From Kofleriaceae bacterium (lineage in GTDB: Bacteria > Myxococcota_A > Polyangia > Haliangiales > Haliangiaceae): a stretch of DNA of 11,351 nt. The stretch lies in NCBI GenBank assembly GCA_016763395.1, contig JAESTW010000420.1, positions 1 through 11,351 of the forward strand, given 5' to 3'. The translations under genes and the position numbers were made by a program. How positions within the stretch are numbered: the stretch's first letter is position 1; each line of letters begins with the position of its first letter. The notes under the pieces are model-generated. The model did no database searches. It saw nothing but the letters and a program-made list of their open reading frames with translations, and was not told the origin of the DNA. Below are positions 1 through 7,187 of this stretch, one piece after another.

Positions 1-44
1 GCATTGTTGTAGATGTAGAGGTCCTCGGTCTGGATGGAGTTTGG
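1..44 (-). other. In-frame continuation of the beta-helix gene beyond a TAG stop (cut by window edge)
   Basis: Reading on in the frame of the beta-helix lipoprotein past its TAG (45-47) gives PNSIQTEDLYIYNN, with no further stop before the edge. The run DLYIYNN closely resembles the strand-plus-Asn-turn pattern inside the gene (for example DVTIRNNTF and HDITMERNIF). I infer that this stretch was, or still is, part of the same protein and that the TAG interrupts the helix in mid-domain. Only 14 codons are visible, so the length of the remainder is unknown. Confidence 0.5.
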
Positions 45-1076
45 CTAGTTAATGTTCCAGGCAAGAAAGGCCCAGCTGCGGCCATTTTCGAAAGCGCCAG
101 TAAAGGTATTGTTGCGAATGGTAACGTCCCGGACACCACGCATGCCGATAGGCGCGGCAAAGCCAGAGCCCACATTGCCATTGCCGATAAAGAGGTTATT
201 CTCGATCAGGGCATCTTGCACCGCGTATTCATCCCGATCGTTGTCTTCGCCCAGATAGACCATCGTTGAATTCCCCCCACCCTTCCAGCTCAGAAATATG
301 TTGCGCCGGACAAATGCGTGTTTAGTGCTCTTAAAAAAGTCTGGATCGCCTACGGGAGTTGAATCTTTGATCACCAGAAATTCGCGGTCTCCCGGGTCCT
401 TGTCGAAGAAGATGTTGTCATGAACGAAGACGTTTTCAACGCTGTTGAGGTCCATGGTGTCATCGTTATGCCCGTAGAAAATGTTGCGCTCCATTGTGAT
501 GTCGTGAGAGCCCGCGTTGATCTTCACTACATCGCTGGAACCAGAATCATGAATGATGTTATTGCGAAAGGTTATGTGATGCACATTCTGATCGGTTGTC
601 CGACCACCATCCATCTTAATCACGATGCCCGGGGCGTTGCCGATATCGAAGCCTTCAAATTGAATGTGTTGCGCCTTGTCGCCACTGCCGACGTCGATGT
701 TCCGAATATGGGCCTTGTACGGAACCTCGGCCACGATAAGCGCGTTGCCAAACACACCTAGGTTGCCTGAAAGCCCACCTTCATCGTGCCCCTCTGCGAC
801 ACTGATCTTGACACTCATCCAGCCCTGACTACTCGCCTCGCTAAGCGCTGCGCGAATAGTCGCGGACTCGCTGGGAACAAGGATCGTATTTGCGAAGACT
901 TCTGTATTGGTGCGGCAATCGTAGCTCGCGGGAAAAGGTCCACCGGGGCCACCATCGCCAGAAAGCGCGCCATCGATTGCATTGAGACCACCATCACTCA
1001 CTTGGTTTCCGCCCCCATCACTAGCGCAGGCAACCAGTAGCAGAACAAGTAAACAGGAAACGGCTGAATGATGCAT
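45..1076 (-). CDS. Lipoprotein with right-handed parallel beta-helix repeats; probably truncated by an in-frame TAG
   Basis: The 343-residue product starts with a lipoprotein signal peptide: hydrophobic residues 8-16 and lipobox LVAC, with the lipidated Cys at 17. A disordered Gly/Asp/Ser-rich linker follows to about residue 50, as is common in myxobacterial surface lipoproteins. From about residue 120 to the end there are repeated coils of the form hydrophobic-x-hydrophobic-RNN-x-hydrophobic (ITFRNNIIH, ITMERNIFY, VFVHDNIFF, AFVRRNIFL, ALIENNLFI, VTIRNNTFT). This is the signature of right-handed parallel beta-helix proteins such as pectate-lyase-like and carbohydrate-binding or -cleaving surface proteins. 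No catalytic set can be assigned, so the substrate is unknown; a polysaccharide is the usual target of this fold. The ATG at 1074-1076 gives the signal peptide directly, though no strong ribosome binding site is seen. The frame stops at TAG without the usual C-terminal cap and continues with helix-like residues. Confidence 0.85.
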   Translation of the reverse strand: MHHSAVSCLLVLLLVACASDGGGNQVSDGGLNAIDGALSGDGGPGGPFPASYDCRTNTEVFANTILVPSESATIRAALSEASSQGWMSVKISVAEGHDEGGLSGNLGVFGNALIVAEVPYKAHIRNIDVGSGDKAQHIQFEGFDIGNAPGIVIKMDGGRTTDQNVHHITFRNNIIHDSGSSDVVKINAGSHDITMERNIFYGHNDDTMDLNSVENVFVHDNIFFDKDPGDREFLVIKDSTPVGDPDFFKSTKHAFVRRNIFLSWKGGGNSTMVYLGEDNDRDEYAVQDALIENNLFIGNGNVGSGFAAPIGMRGVRDVTIRNNTFTGAFENGRSWAFLAWNIN

Positions 1077-1129
1077 GAAGGTACTCTATCAAAACGTAGT
1101 CACCGGGCCTAACTCATCGATATCTGTTG

Positions 1130-1184
1130 AATCGAGGCCTAGCAGCTACCCTAGGTTAACAATGGTAGTCGCGTTCACTCGATT
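1130..1184. repeat. Inverted repeat in the gap after the dehydrogenase gene
   Basis: Perfect 7-bp arms AATCGAG (1130-1136) and CTCGATT (1178-1184) flank the gap just after the TGA of the dehydrogenase gene. A second small hairpin sits inside, CCTAG (1138-1142) against CTAGG (1151-1155) with an 8-nt loop. No T-run follows, so it is not a clear intrinsic terminator. It could still mark the end of the rlmN operon or lie upstream of the beta-helix gene promoter. The rest of 1077-1184 shows no convincing promoter. Confidence 0.3.
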
Positions 1185-1937
1185 TCAGCGGCTGACTCCG
1201 CTCAGGCTAGCGCCTTCAAAAATGCCCTGCTCGGAACCTAGGGCCAAGTCGACTAGCCTGTGAGCAAACTCAGTCCCAGAAGTGCTCTGGTATTTTTTCT
1301 TCAGCTTCTTAGCGCCGAAGAGACTTACCAAAGACAAGGCGCCGTCGGACAATGATGCTGTCACTCGCTCCAGTGGCCTTGCTTCATCTCGATCGCTTCC
1401 GGTTATAAACGAGGGACGGGCGATAACGTAGGGTAGCCCCGATTCCTGAAGCATTTCTTCCGCTCTTCCCCGAGCCTGCAGATACTTCGATTTTGCACCG
1501 GACTTGGCGCCGATGGAACTGAGATAGACAAAGCGCGGGGATTGCCCCGAGTTTCTCGCAGCCTCGATCAACATGCTAGTCAGTCGCAAATCGATACGCT
1601 CGTAAATATTGTCCGACATCCCCTCGGCAGCCGCTTGCTTGCGAGTTGTTCCGATAAGGCAAAACACGTGGCTTGGCTTGTGGGCGCGAAGCGATTCACT
1701 CAAAGCGTCGAGCTCCCACGCAACACAATCCACCTTTGCTCCCAGGCTTTCAAAATGCGGTTGCAAACGCACAGCGCTAGACGATTGCGGACGGATGTGA
1801 GCAATGCACTCTAGGTTTCGGTCTCGTAGGGCCGCGACCACCGCCTGGCCGACGTACCCAGTGCTTCCCGCAACGAATGCAATCCTCTTGTTCTGCTTCA
1901 CAGCAGAGACTATCCCGGACAATCGCGGATCTATCAA
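1185..1937 (-). CDS. Atypical short-chain dehydrogenase / NAD(P)-binding protein (NmrA / HTATIP2-like)
   Basis: The N-terminal Rossmann unit reads IAFVAGSTGYVGQAVV (about residues 19-34), with the GxxGxxG dinucleotide-binding loop at G24, G27 and G30. Further family marks are FCLIGTTR (92-99), FVYLSSIGA (136-144) and the YLQAR segment at 152-156, then a substrate-side strand VIARPSFITG (171-180). This is the layout of atypical or extended SDRs of the NmrA/HTATIP2 group, which bind NAD(P)(H) and act as reductases or redox sensors; the substrate cannot be told. The usual YxxxK pair is YxxxR here (Y152, R156), so dehydrogenase activity is uncertain. The frame opens at a TTG (1937). A GTG at 1899-1901 gives a 238-residue protein starting MKQNKRIAFVAG, equally plausible for this family. 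It lies 18 bp after the preceding hydrolase gene and is likely the last gene of the rlmN operon. Confidence 0.8.
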   Translation of the reverse strand: MIDPRLSGIVSAVKQNKRIAFVAGSTGYVGQAVVAALRDRNLECIAHIRPQSSSAVRLQPHFESLGAKVDCVAWELDALSESLRAHKPSHVFCLIGTTRKQAAAEGMSDNIYERIDLRLTSMLIEAARNSGQSPRFVYLSSIGAKSGAKSKYLQARGRAEEMLQESGLPYVIARPSFITGSDRDEARPLERVTASLSDGALSLVSLFGAKKLKKKYQSTSGTEFAHRLVDLALGSEQGIFEGASLSGVSR

Positions 1938-1955
1938 GTGCTCATTGCTCTGGCG

Positions 1956-3140
1956 CTACTCTTGCGCCCACAGAGCTAGCGTTTTTTTGCGCAGCTCAAA
2001 GGTTGCCTCGAGTCCTCGGTGGTCCGGCGGGTCGGACAGCCCGACCTGCAGGCGCCAATCGATTAGCAGAACACTGCTGGGGTCTTGTACGCTCAGTTCA
2101 AACTCGCTATTGGTGAGATAAGGGTCATCGAGAATAAACATGTAATCGATACGCTCCGGATGATCGCCCAGCCACCCGTAGGTACCGCCCTGCTCTCCTG
2201 GATGTGCCGATAGCCAAACGTCGTTGGGATGGCCCAAGCTTTCCATGATCGTGCCATAGCGCTTGCTGCCCGCGCACTCCGCAGTAGTTGGATTGGGTCC
2301 GCCAATGTTGAAGTCTCCCATGACAAGTACAGGAAAGCCGCTCTCGGCACTGCGCTCGTGAATGCCTTCTCGCAATTGCCCGAGCATGAGAGCTTTGCAT
2401 TCCTCATCACACTTGTTTGGATCCGACTGGGTTGAGGTCAAGTGTACGACATAGACATCAATTCCCACGTCAGGATAGTCTTGGTAGAGCCGAGCGAAGA
2501 TAAAACCGTGGGCGCTGCGAGCCTTGAGACGGGGAAAAAACTGGTGCACATTCTCTGTCTCAACGAACCTATCATCGAATTCCCCACTACTGTATTTCTC
2601 CCACAGATAGGGAATTCTCGCAAACAGTCCCACACCGCCATCGTTTTGGTCATTGGCTTCTGGATGTCCCCAGCGATGATGCGACCATTGGTAGCCTTCG
2701 GGCGCGTCGTAGAGCTGAGATTCCAAGGTGGAGTCCAGATCGTCCAGGCGGTTTTTGAGCACAACTCCATTGCAGGTATGAATATTGTCCGAATGCCACT
2801 CTTCCAACCCGACAATATCGTAGGGCGGCTGCGCGTCCCGAATGTGTACACCGATTTGCTTCAGCCGCGTTTGGCATACCTCGTCACTAACAAATAGAAT
2901 CTCGCCCAAGCTATCTTGGCTTTGTCCGAATACATTCGCCGTCAGCACACGAAAGGTCCCCAATAGCTCCCCTTGGGTTAAGGATGGGATTTGCGAGAGC
3001 GGCTCTATCGGACGCTGGTAGTCACAGCTGAAGTCGCCGTCCGGGTTGTGACTGTGCGCCTCATCACCACAGGCGCTGCCCGATAGTAGTAATGCCAGAG
3101 ATAGTGACAAAAGTCGTATTGGCGGAACGCGAACCGGCAT
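1956..3140 (-). CDS. Secreted or lipid-anchored endonuclease/exonuclease/phosphatase-family hydrolase
   Basis: The 394-residue product has an N-terminal signal (hydrophobic residues 9-20) ending in GSAC with a candidate lipidated Cys at 24. Gly at -3 is unusual, so simple secretion is also possible. The rest is an EEP (DNase I-like) fold with its motifs in order: LTANVFG (Asn69), IVGLEEW (metal-binding Glu113), VVHLTS (His233), VMGDFNIG (Asp276, Asn278), ERIDYMFI (Asp332) and PPDHRGLEA (Asp373-His374). All catalytic positions are present, so it should be an active metal-dependent phosphodiesterase or phosphatase outside the cytoplasm. The family covers nucleases, sphingomyelinases and inositol-phosphate phosphatases, and the substrate cannot be chosen here. 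The ATG lies 2 nt beyond the rlmN stop with no good Shine-Dalgarno of its own, which suggests translational coupling to rlmN. Confidence 0.87.
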   Translation of the reverse strand: MPVRVPPIRLLSLSLALLLSGSACGDEAHSHNPDGDFSCDYQRPIEPLSQIPSLTQGELLGTFRVLTANVFGQSQDSLGEILFVSDEVCQTRLKQIGVHIRDAQPPYDIVGLEEWHSDNIHTCNGVVLKNRLDDLDSTLESQLYDAPEGYQWSHHRWGHPEANDQNDGGVGLFARIPYLWEKYSSGEFDDRFVETENVHQFFPRLKARSAHGFIFARLYQDYPDVGIDVYVVHLTSTQSDPNKCDEECKALMLGQLREGIHERSAESGFPVLVMGDFNIGGPNPTTAECAGSKRYGTIMESLGHPNDVWLSAHPGEQGGTYGWLGDHPERIDYMFILDDPYLTNSEFELSVQDPSSVLLIDWRLQVGLSDPPDHRGLEATFELRKKTLALWAQE

Positions 3141-3142
3141 CC

Positions 3143-4228
3143 CTAGCGCAGCTGCACGAGCTCGGACTGCTTGGGCTCTTCGCGGTTGGCCAGCTGTCCG
3201 CAGGCTGCGGCGATGTCATCTCCGCGGGGCGTACGCAAGTAGGTGGCAATGCCCAAGTCTCGGACACGCTGTTGAAAAGCATCGATAACCTCCACAGAGG
3301 GCCTCTTGTAGGGCGCTAGCGGGTGCGGATTGAAGGGGATGACGTTGAGTTTGCACGGGAAGCCCTTGAGCAATTTGGCAACTCGTACGGCATCGTCCAA
3401 GCTATCATTTACCCCGGCCAAGAGCACGTACTCAAAAGTAATACGGCGACGCTTCTCCAAGGGAAATTCTCGCAGAGTCTGCAGCAGTACCGCGATCGGA
3501 TACTTCTTGTTGATGGGCATTATGACGTCGCGCACTTCGTCATTGGAGGCGTTGAGCGAGACCGCGAGATTCGGCCGGATGTCTTCTTGTCCGAGCTTGC
3601 GAATCCCGGGAACAAGGCCGACCGTCGACACGGTAATACGGCGATAGCTGAGGTTCGCCCCCAAATCGCTAGTAAGGATTCGCAGCGACTGCGTCACATG
3701 GGCAAAGTTGTGCAGCGGCTCGCCCATACCCATATAAACAATATTGGTGATTCGCTGTCCGGGCATTTCTTCAGCCAGGAGCGCTTTGGCGACGTACACT
3801 TGGTCGACGATCTCACCGGCAGTGAGGTTGCGCATTAGGCCGAGCTTAGCGGTGGCGCAAAATTGGCAATCTAGAGCACAGCCGACTTGCGAGGAGATGC
3901 ACTGGGTCATCTTGTCGCCGTCCGGGATCAAAACCGACTCGATGGAGCGACCATCGCTGGTTTCAAGACGCATTTTCCGAGTGCCGTCGACGGAGCGCTG
4001 AACTTCTGCCACGTGCAAAGAGCTGAGAATAACTCCAGCCTCATCAAAGGAAGCTCGCAGCGACTTGGGAATATTCGAGGCCTCGTCCAAGCTCCGAATT
4101 CCCTTGTCGTGTACCCAGCGCCACAATTGTTGAGCGCGATAGGGTTTGCCCCCATGCTTGGCTACCAATTCCTTGGTCTCCTCGAGGGATAGAGAGCGTA
4201 AATCTATGGCATTGTCAGCTCGGGACAC
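3143..4228 (-). CDS. rlmN: Dual-specificity 23S rRNA / tRNA adenine-C2 methyltransferase RlmN (radical SAM)
   Basis: The 361-residue protein matches RlmN over its length. The radical-SAM cluster motif CALDCQFC places the iron-sulfur cysteines at 117, 121 and 124. The two mechanistic cysteines are present: C110 in TQCISSQVG, and C343 in DDIAAACGQL, which carries the methyl group. Other family marks are SIESVLIP (Glu97), GMGEPLHNF (167-175), AVSLNAS (222-228), EYVLLAGVNDS (266-276) and NVIPFNPH (295-302). The enzyme methylates C2 of A2503 in 23S rRNA and A37 of some tRNAs, in the cytoplasm, using two SAM molecules and a [4Fe-4S] cluster. The start is GTG at 4226-4228, preceded by a weak purine-rich site (TAGGTAGGG). 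It appears to be the first gene of a three-gene operon read from the promoter at 4313-4342. Confidence 0.97.
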   Translation of the reverse strand: MSRADNAIDLRSLSLEETKELVAKHGGKPYRAQQLWRWVHDKGIRSLDEASNIPKSLRASFDEAGVILSSLHVAEVQRSVDGTRKMRLETSDGRSIESVLIPDGDKMTQCISSQVGCALDCQFCATAKLGLMRNLTAGEIVDQVYVAKALLAEEMPGQRITNIVYMGMGEPLHNFAHVTQSLRILTSDLGANLSYRRITVSTVGLVPGIRKLGQEDIRPNLAVSLNASNDEVRDVIMPINKKYPIAVLLQTLREFPLEKRRRITFEYVLLAGVNDSLDDAVRVAKLLKGFPCKLNVIPFNPHPLAPYKRPSVEVIDAFQQRVRDLGIATYLRTPRGDDIAAACGQLANREEPKQSELVQLR

Positions 4229-4290
4229 CGGCCCTACCTATCACACCCGAGACTGAAAGTGACTCACAAAATTACGAAGCGTCGTGATTT

Positions 4291-4306
4291 CAGAGCTTAA
4301 CCTCTG
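4291..4306 (-). promoter_or_regulatory. Small hairpin at the start of the rlmN leader
   Basis: CAGAG-GTTAAG-CTCTG forms a perfect 5-bp stem with a 6-nt loop. It begins about where transcription from the adjacent promoter should start, leaving a leader of roughly 78 nt before the GTG of rlmN. It may protect the mRNA 5' end or act as an operator. No riboswitch class was recognised. Confidence 0.35.
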
Positions 4307-4312
4307 TGTGAC

Positions 4313-4342
4313 ACTATAAATGGCGAGTAGAAAGGTTCTCAA
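4313..4342 (-). promoter_or_regulatory. Sigma-70-type promoter of the rlmN operon
   Basis: On the minus strand TTGAGA (4337-4342, 5 of 6 consensus) and TATAGT (4313-4318, 5 of 6) are separated by 18 nt. They lie in the only sizeable gap upstream of rlmN and point toward it. The -35 hexamer sits inside an imperfect 16-bp palindrome (4333-4348, outer arms AGGT and ACCT), which could be a regulator site. The role is inferred from sequence only. Confidence 0.6.
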
Positions 4343-4347
4343 GTACC

Positions 4348-4374
4348 TGAGATACGGCGTGAGATATGGCGTGA
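4348..4374. repeat. Tandem 12-bp direct repeat upstream of the rlmN promoter
   Basis: TGAGATACGGCG (4348-4359) is followed directly by TGAGATATGGCG (4360-4371) and a further TGA, with one mismatch between copies. The repeat fills the space between the stop codon of the lipoprotein gene (4375-4377) and the -35 box of the rlmN promoter. It may be a double binding site for a regulator or a short slippage duplication. Confidence 0.5.
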
Positions 4375-5307
4375 CTATTGGCTACTAAGAGTCACTGTAA
4401 CGCTGCTTTTCCATTTGCCGCGATCCCGAATGGTCTTGCCCAAGCTATCGATAACGACCTGGGTCGCAGCGTGAACACAAGTGCTAGCTGCTGAACTACT
4501 GCCAGACTCGCTCTCTAGGCTAAGTACAAAGCGATCTCTAGCCTCATCATCTTCGTCCATGAAGTAGCGAAAAGAAAAGGCTAACTCGACCGCAACGGGC
4601 CCCTTGGCATCACTTGGAAAGCAACTCTTCATTGCCGACAGGCTGCCTGCACCTTGGAGCGCCGCCATCAGACTTCCAAATCCGCGCTTCTTGCTCGCCT
4701 TACCATCATCTTGAAAAGCAACCTGCACTTCCACAGGATCGGTGACCATTGCGTCGCCGCTAAGATACAGGTCGCCGATTTCGTCTCGGGCCAAGACCGT
4801 GGGGTCGAGCCCGGCTTCACTCAAGCTTACTAAAGACCGCAATGCGCTCCGAGCGATGCTGGAGTTGGGCGGAGTCTTGAGAAGGCAACGATGCAACACA
4901 CGCGCGCCCGCCTCACCGAGCTTGACATCAGCACGTGCCATAGCCAGTGCCGAGCCTTGTCCGCACAAAACATCAATGGGCAACTCTAGGCCTTCGCTGT
5001 CGTACTGTGCCACTGCCGCATTGAACTGGATGGATGGCTCCATTGGGTCAATGCCCAACATAGCGACTCGCCCGGCCTCCGCGTAAAAATCTCCCAGCCG
5101 CGAGCGCTTGAGGCTTTGGCAGGTGGCATCGATACAGCGAAGCTCGCCGGCACACTGTCCGGAATTGTCACAGCTCTCCATCTCCAGCGAGGGCTTTTGC
5201 AACACGATGGACTGGGCTGAACTCGACTTAACTGGGGCCTCACATGCAGCGAGAGGCAGGCAGGACACCAGTGCTAGCAATACAGTTTCGCGGCGTGACA
5301 ATGACAT
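4375..5307 (-). CDS. Cys-rich lipoprotein of unknown function, last gene of the MoxR/VWA cluster
   Basis: Using the ATG at 5305-5307 the protein has 310 residues and a textbook lipoprotein signal: RR at 5-6, a hydrophobic core 9-19 and lipobox LAAC with Cys22. A GAGGG site lies about 12 nt upstream. The frame also opens at an ATG (5358) directly after the stop of the TPR/HEAT gene, which would add 17 residues and make the signal unusually long. A linker is followed by CDNSGQCAGELRCIDATC (cysteines 46, 52, 58, 63), a pattern often seen in myxobacterial lipoproteins. The C-terminal part, with Cys229 (KSCFP), strands around 237-247, Cys277 (STCVHAA) and a final VTVTL strand, faintly recalls the AgmX/PglI C-terminal domain; that is a guess. 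It is probably anchored in the envelope. The function is not recognised, and operon membership is inferred from spacing. Confidence 0.75.
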   Translation of the reverse strand: MSLSRRETVLLALVSCLPLAACEAPVKSSSAQSIVLQKPSLEMESCDNSGQCAGELRCIDATCQSLKRSRLGDFYAEAGRVAMLGIDPMEPSIQFNAAVAQYDSEGLELPIDVLCGQGSALAMARADVKLGEAGARVLHRCLLKTPPNSSIARSALRSLVSLSEAGLDPTVLARDEIGDLYLSGDAMVTDPVEVQVAFQDDGKASKKRGFGSLMAALQGAGSLSAMKSCFPSDAKGPVAVELAFSFRYFMDEDDEARDRFVLSLESESGSSSAASTCVHAATQVVIDSLGKTIRDRGKWKSSVTVTLSSQ

Positions 5308-5358
5308 TGTGCAATGGTCCCTCACAACAGCCTGGGATGCCAGCACTGCGATCGCCAT

Positions 5359-7182
5359 TTATCCACGCATTTCGTTTTGCAAGGACTCGAGAATCGCCCG
5401 CACTTCAGGGTTAGTTTCGAACTGAAAATACTGCCTGAGAATCGGCAAGAGATCGGCGTTGTCCAAGGCCCGCAGCGCCCGGGCAGCGGCACTGCGCAAC
5501 TCGCCCTCTTCTTGCCGCAACACCGAGAGTAGGTACTCACCGGCTTCGATACTTTGGATTTTTCCAATGGACTCCAGTGCCACGGCGCGAACTGTTGGCA
5601 CTTCACTTTCGCGATAAATGCCAACCAGCGGATTAAAGGCGTGGGGAAAGTGCAGCCCTCGCAACGCCTCTACTGCGGACATGCGCACATTCTCATCGCT
5701 ATCGATAAGCGCCTTGCGGATAAGCCCAAAGGAGCGCTTAAAGAACAAGAAACGAAGAGCCCGGACCGCGGCACGGCGAACTCCTGGGTCGTCGTGTTCA
5801 AAGAGTTCTTCTAAGGGGCGAAGTGCGGAGTAGCTCTGAAGTTCTCCCAGCTGCTCAGCCACGATGGTCAACGTCTCTGCGTCTCGCTGGGCTCCTCGAA
5901 CCTCGGCATCGCCAAGGGTCAATACCAGTACCAACGCTTTTCGCCGAATACTATCCGGGTACCGCAGATCGCCAATAACGGACATGGCAACTTGTTTCGC
6001 GTTACCGTCGAGTTCCCATTCAAGCAAATCGGCAAACCAAATATCGGCATAGGCATGCTGCTGTTTGAGATAGTCGGGAAAGCCGGGTGCCTCTCCGACC
6101 GCAATCGCAGCATTCTCGTACTGACCTGCGATTTTTCGATAGCGATCGCACTTCTTTTCGCTCAGCTCGATGGTGCTGAGACTGACAAACAAAGCCCGGA
6201 CATGTTTGTAGTCACCAACCGAGGAGTAGCAGGAAATTGCCGCAAGATAGGCGTTCTCCGCGAGTTCGATAGGCGCTTCCTCTTCCAAATATCGCTCGGC
6301 GCAGCGGGTCCATGCCATGGCAGCCTTGGCCTGGTAGTCCTTGCTGTAGGGCAATCCACTCTTGGACGAGAAGTCGGCCGCCTCTTGATAGAGTGTTGAG
6401 GCCGCGTGCAATTCTCCCCGCTCCAAAGACAGAGCGATAAAGTCCTCGTAATACTGCAGGACGTAGAATTTGAGTCCATCGTCTTTTAGAACACGAATCG
6501 AGTTGAGATAGCCCTCTGCGAGATTTTCGTACTGCCCGGAGTCTTTCCCCAGCTTGACTAGAATTTGATAACAATCAAATGCTCGAGCTCGCTGTCCGGC
6601 AGACTCAAAGTCATCCGCGACCTGCTCCAAAATTCGCTGACAATCCACAAGTGCGCGCTTGCCGGTGGCCGATTTCTTATCGGTGGCAAGGAGTGCGGAA
6701 CCGTAGTTAAAGTAGGTCAAGGCCTCTTCGTAGGGATTGTCCTTGAGCCTAGAATCGCGCAGTAGCGACTCCCAGAGCACGCCTGCTTCCACGTAGTCTT
6801 GCGCTCGTTCCCGGGCCACTGCAGCGTGAACTGGCATCTCTACTTCTTCGTAGAGTCCGGCGGCAACCGGGTATGCCTTTTCAACCTCCGCAACACGTGC
6901 GCGCGCCACCCGCCCCGGCTCGCCCATGAATGCCTCTTGGGCTTTGTCGAAATAGTGCAGGTAGAGGTAAATCCAACCCGCCTCTTCCATGCGGTTGAGC
7001 TGCCCGTAGATGTCTGCCAAGCGCCGCAGCCAGTCATCGTACTGATAGTCGATGATCTGAGTTTGTCCGGCCAGCTCCCGAAAACTCAGTTCCGCGTCGC
7101 GTAGCCTGCCCTGGGCCAAGAAGCCCTCTGCTGCCGCCTGCAAACTCTCGATGGAAGCAAATCCGCGCCCCGATCCGGCCAT
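5359..7182 (-). CDS. TPR-like and HEAT-repeat scaffold protein
   Basis: The 607-residue protein has no signal peptide or membrane segment and is built of helical repeats. Residues about 10-340 are TPR-like helix pairs, for example GFLAQGRLRDAELSFRELAG near the N-terminus and LSLERGELHAASTLYQEAAD around 251-270. Residues about 450-605 hold four to five HEAT repeats with the D-x-x-VR-x-x-A-hydrophobic-AL signature (DPGVRRAAVRAL, DENVRMSAVEAL, VPTVRAVALESI, EGELRSAAARAL, NPEVRAILESL). Both repeat types bind proteins, so it is likely a cytoplasmic adaptor or substrate-recognition partner of the neighbouring AAA+/VWA pair. The ATG lies 5 bp after the VWA gene and has a strong AGGAG site 9 nt upstream. 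No enzymatic motif is visible. Confidence 0.88.
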   Translation of the reverse strand: MAGSGRGFASIESLQAAAEGFLAQGRLRDAELSFRELAGQTQIIDYQYDDWLRRLADIYGQLNRMEEAGWIYLYLHYFDKAQEAFMGEPGRVARARVAEVEKAYPVAAGLYEEVEMPVHAAVARERAQDYVEAGVLWESLLRDSRLKDNPYEEALTYFNYGSALLATDKKSATGKRALVDCQRILEQVADDFESAGQRARAFDCYQILVKLGKDSGQYENLAEGYLNSIRVLKDDGLKFYVLQYYEDFIALSLERGELHAASTLYQEAADFSSKSGLPYSKDYQAKAAMAWTRCAERYLEEEAPIELAENAYLAAISCYSSVGDYKHVRALFVSLSTIELSEKKCDRYRKIAGQYENAAIAVGEAPGFPDYLKQQHAYADIWFADLLEWELDGNAKQVAMSVIGDLRYPDSIRRKALVLVLTLGDAEVRGAQRDAETLTIVAEQLGELQSYSALRPLEELFEHDDPGVRRAAVRALRFLFFKRSFGLIRKALIDSDENVRMSAVEALRGLHFPHAFNPLVGIYRESEVPTVRAVALESIGKIQSIEAGEYLLSVLRQEEGELRSAAARALRALDNADLLPILRQYFQFETNPEVRAILESLQNEMRG

Positions 7183-7187
7183 AGCGC

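Noticed and set aside
420..761. 113-codon open frame on the plus strand
   Set aside because: It is antisense to the beta-helix coils and is produced by their repeated codons.
1130..1184. Rho-independent terminator after the dehydrogenase gene
   Set aside because: The inverted arms are far apart and no T-run follows; recorded only as an inverted repeat.
2442..2897. 151-codon open frame on the plus strand
   Set aside because: It lies wholly opposite the hydrolase gene, whose catalytic motifs are intact; no signal or family pattern is seen in it.
3323..3838. 171-codon open frame on the plus strand
   Set aside because: It is the antisense shadow of rlmN, which is certain.
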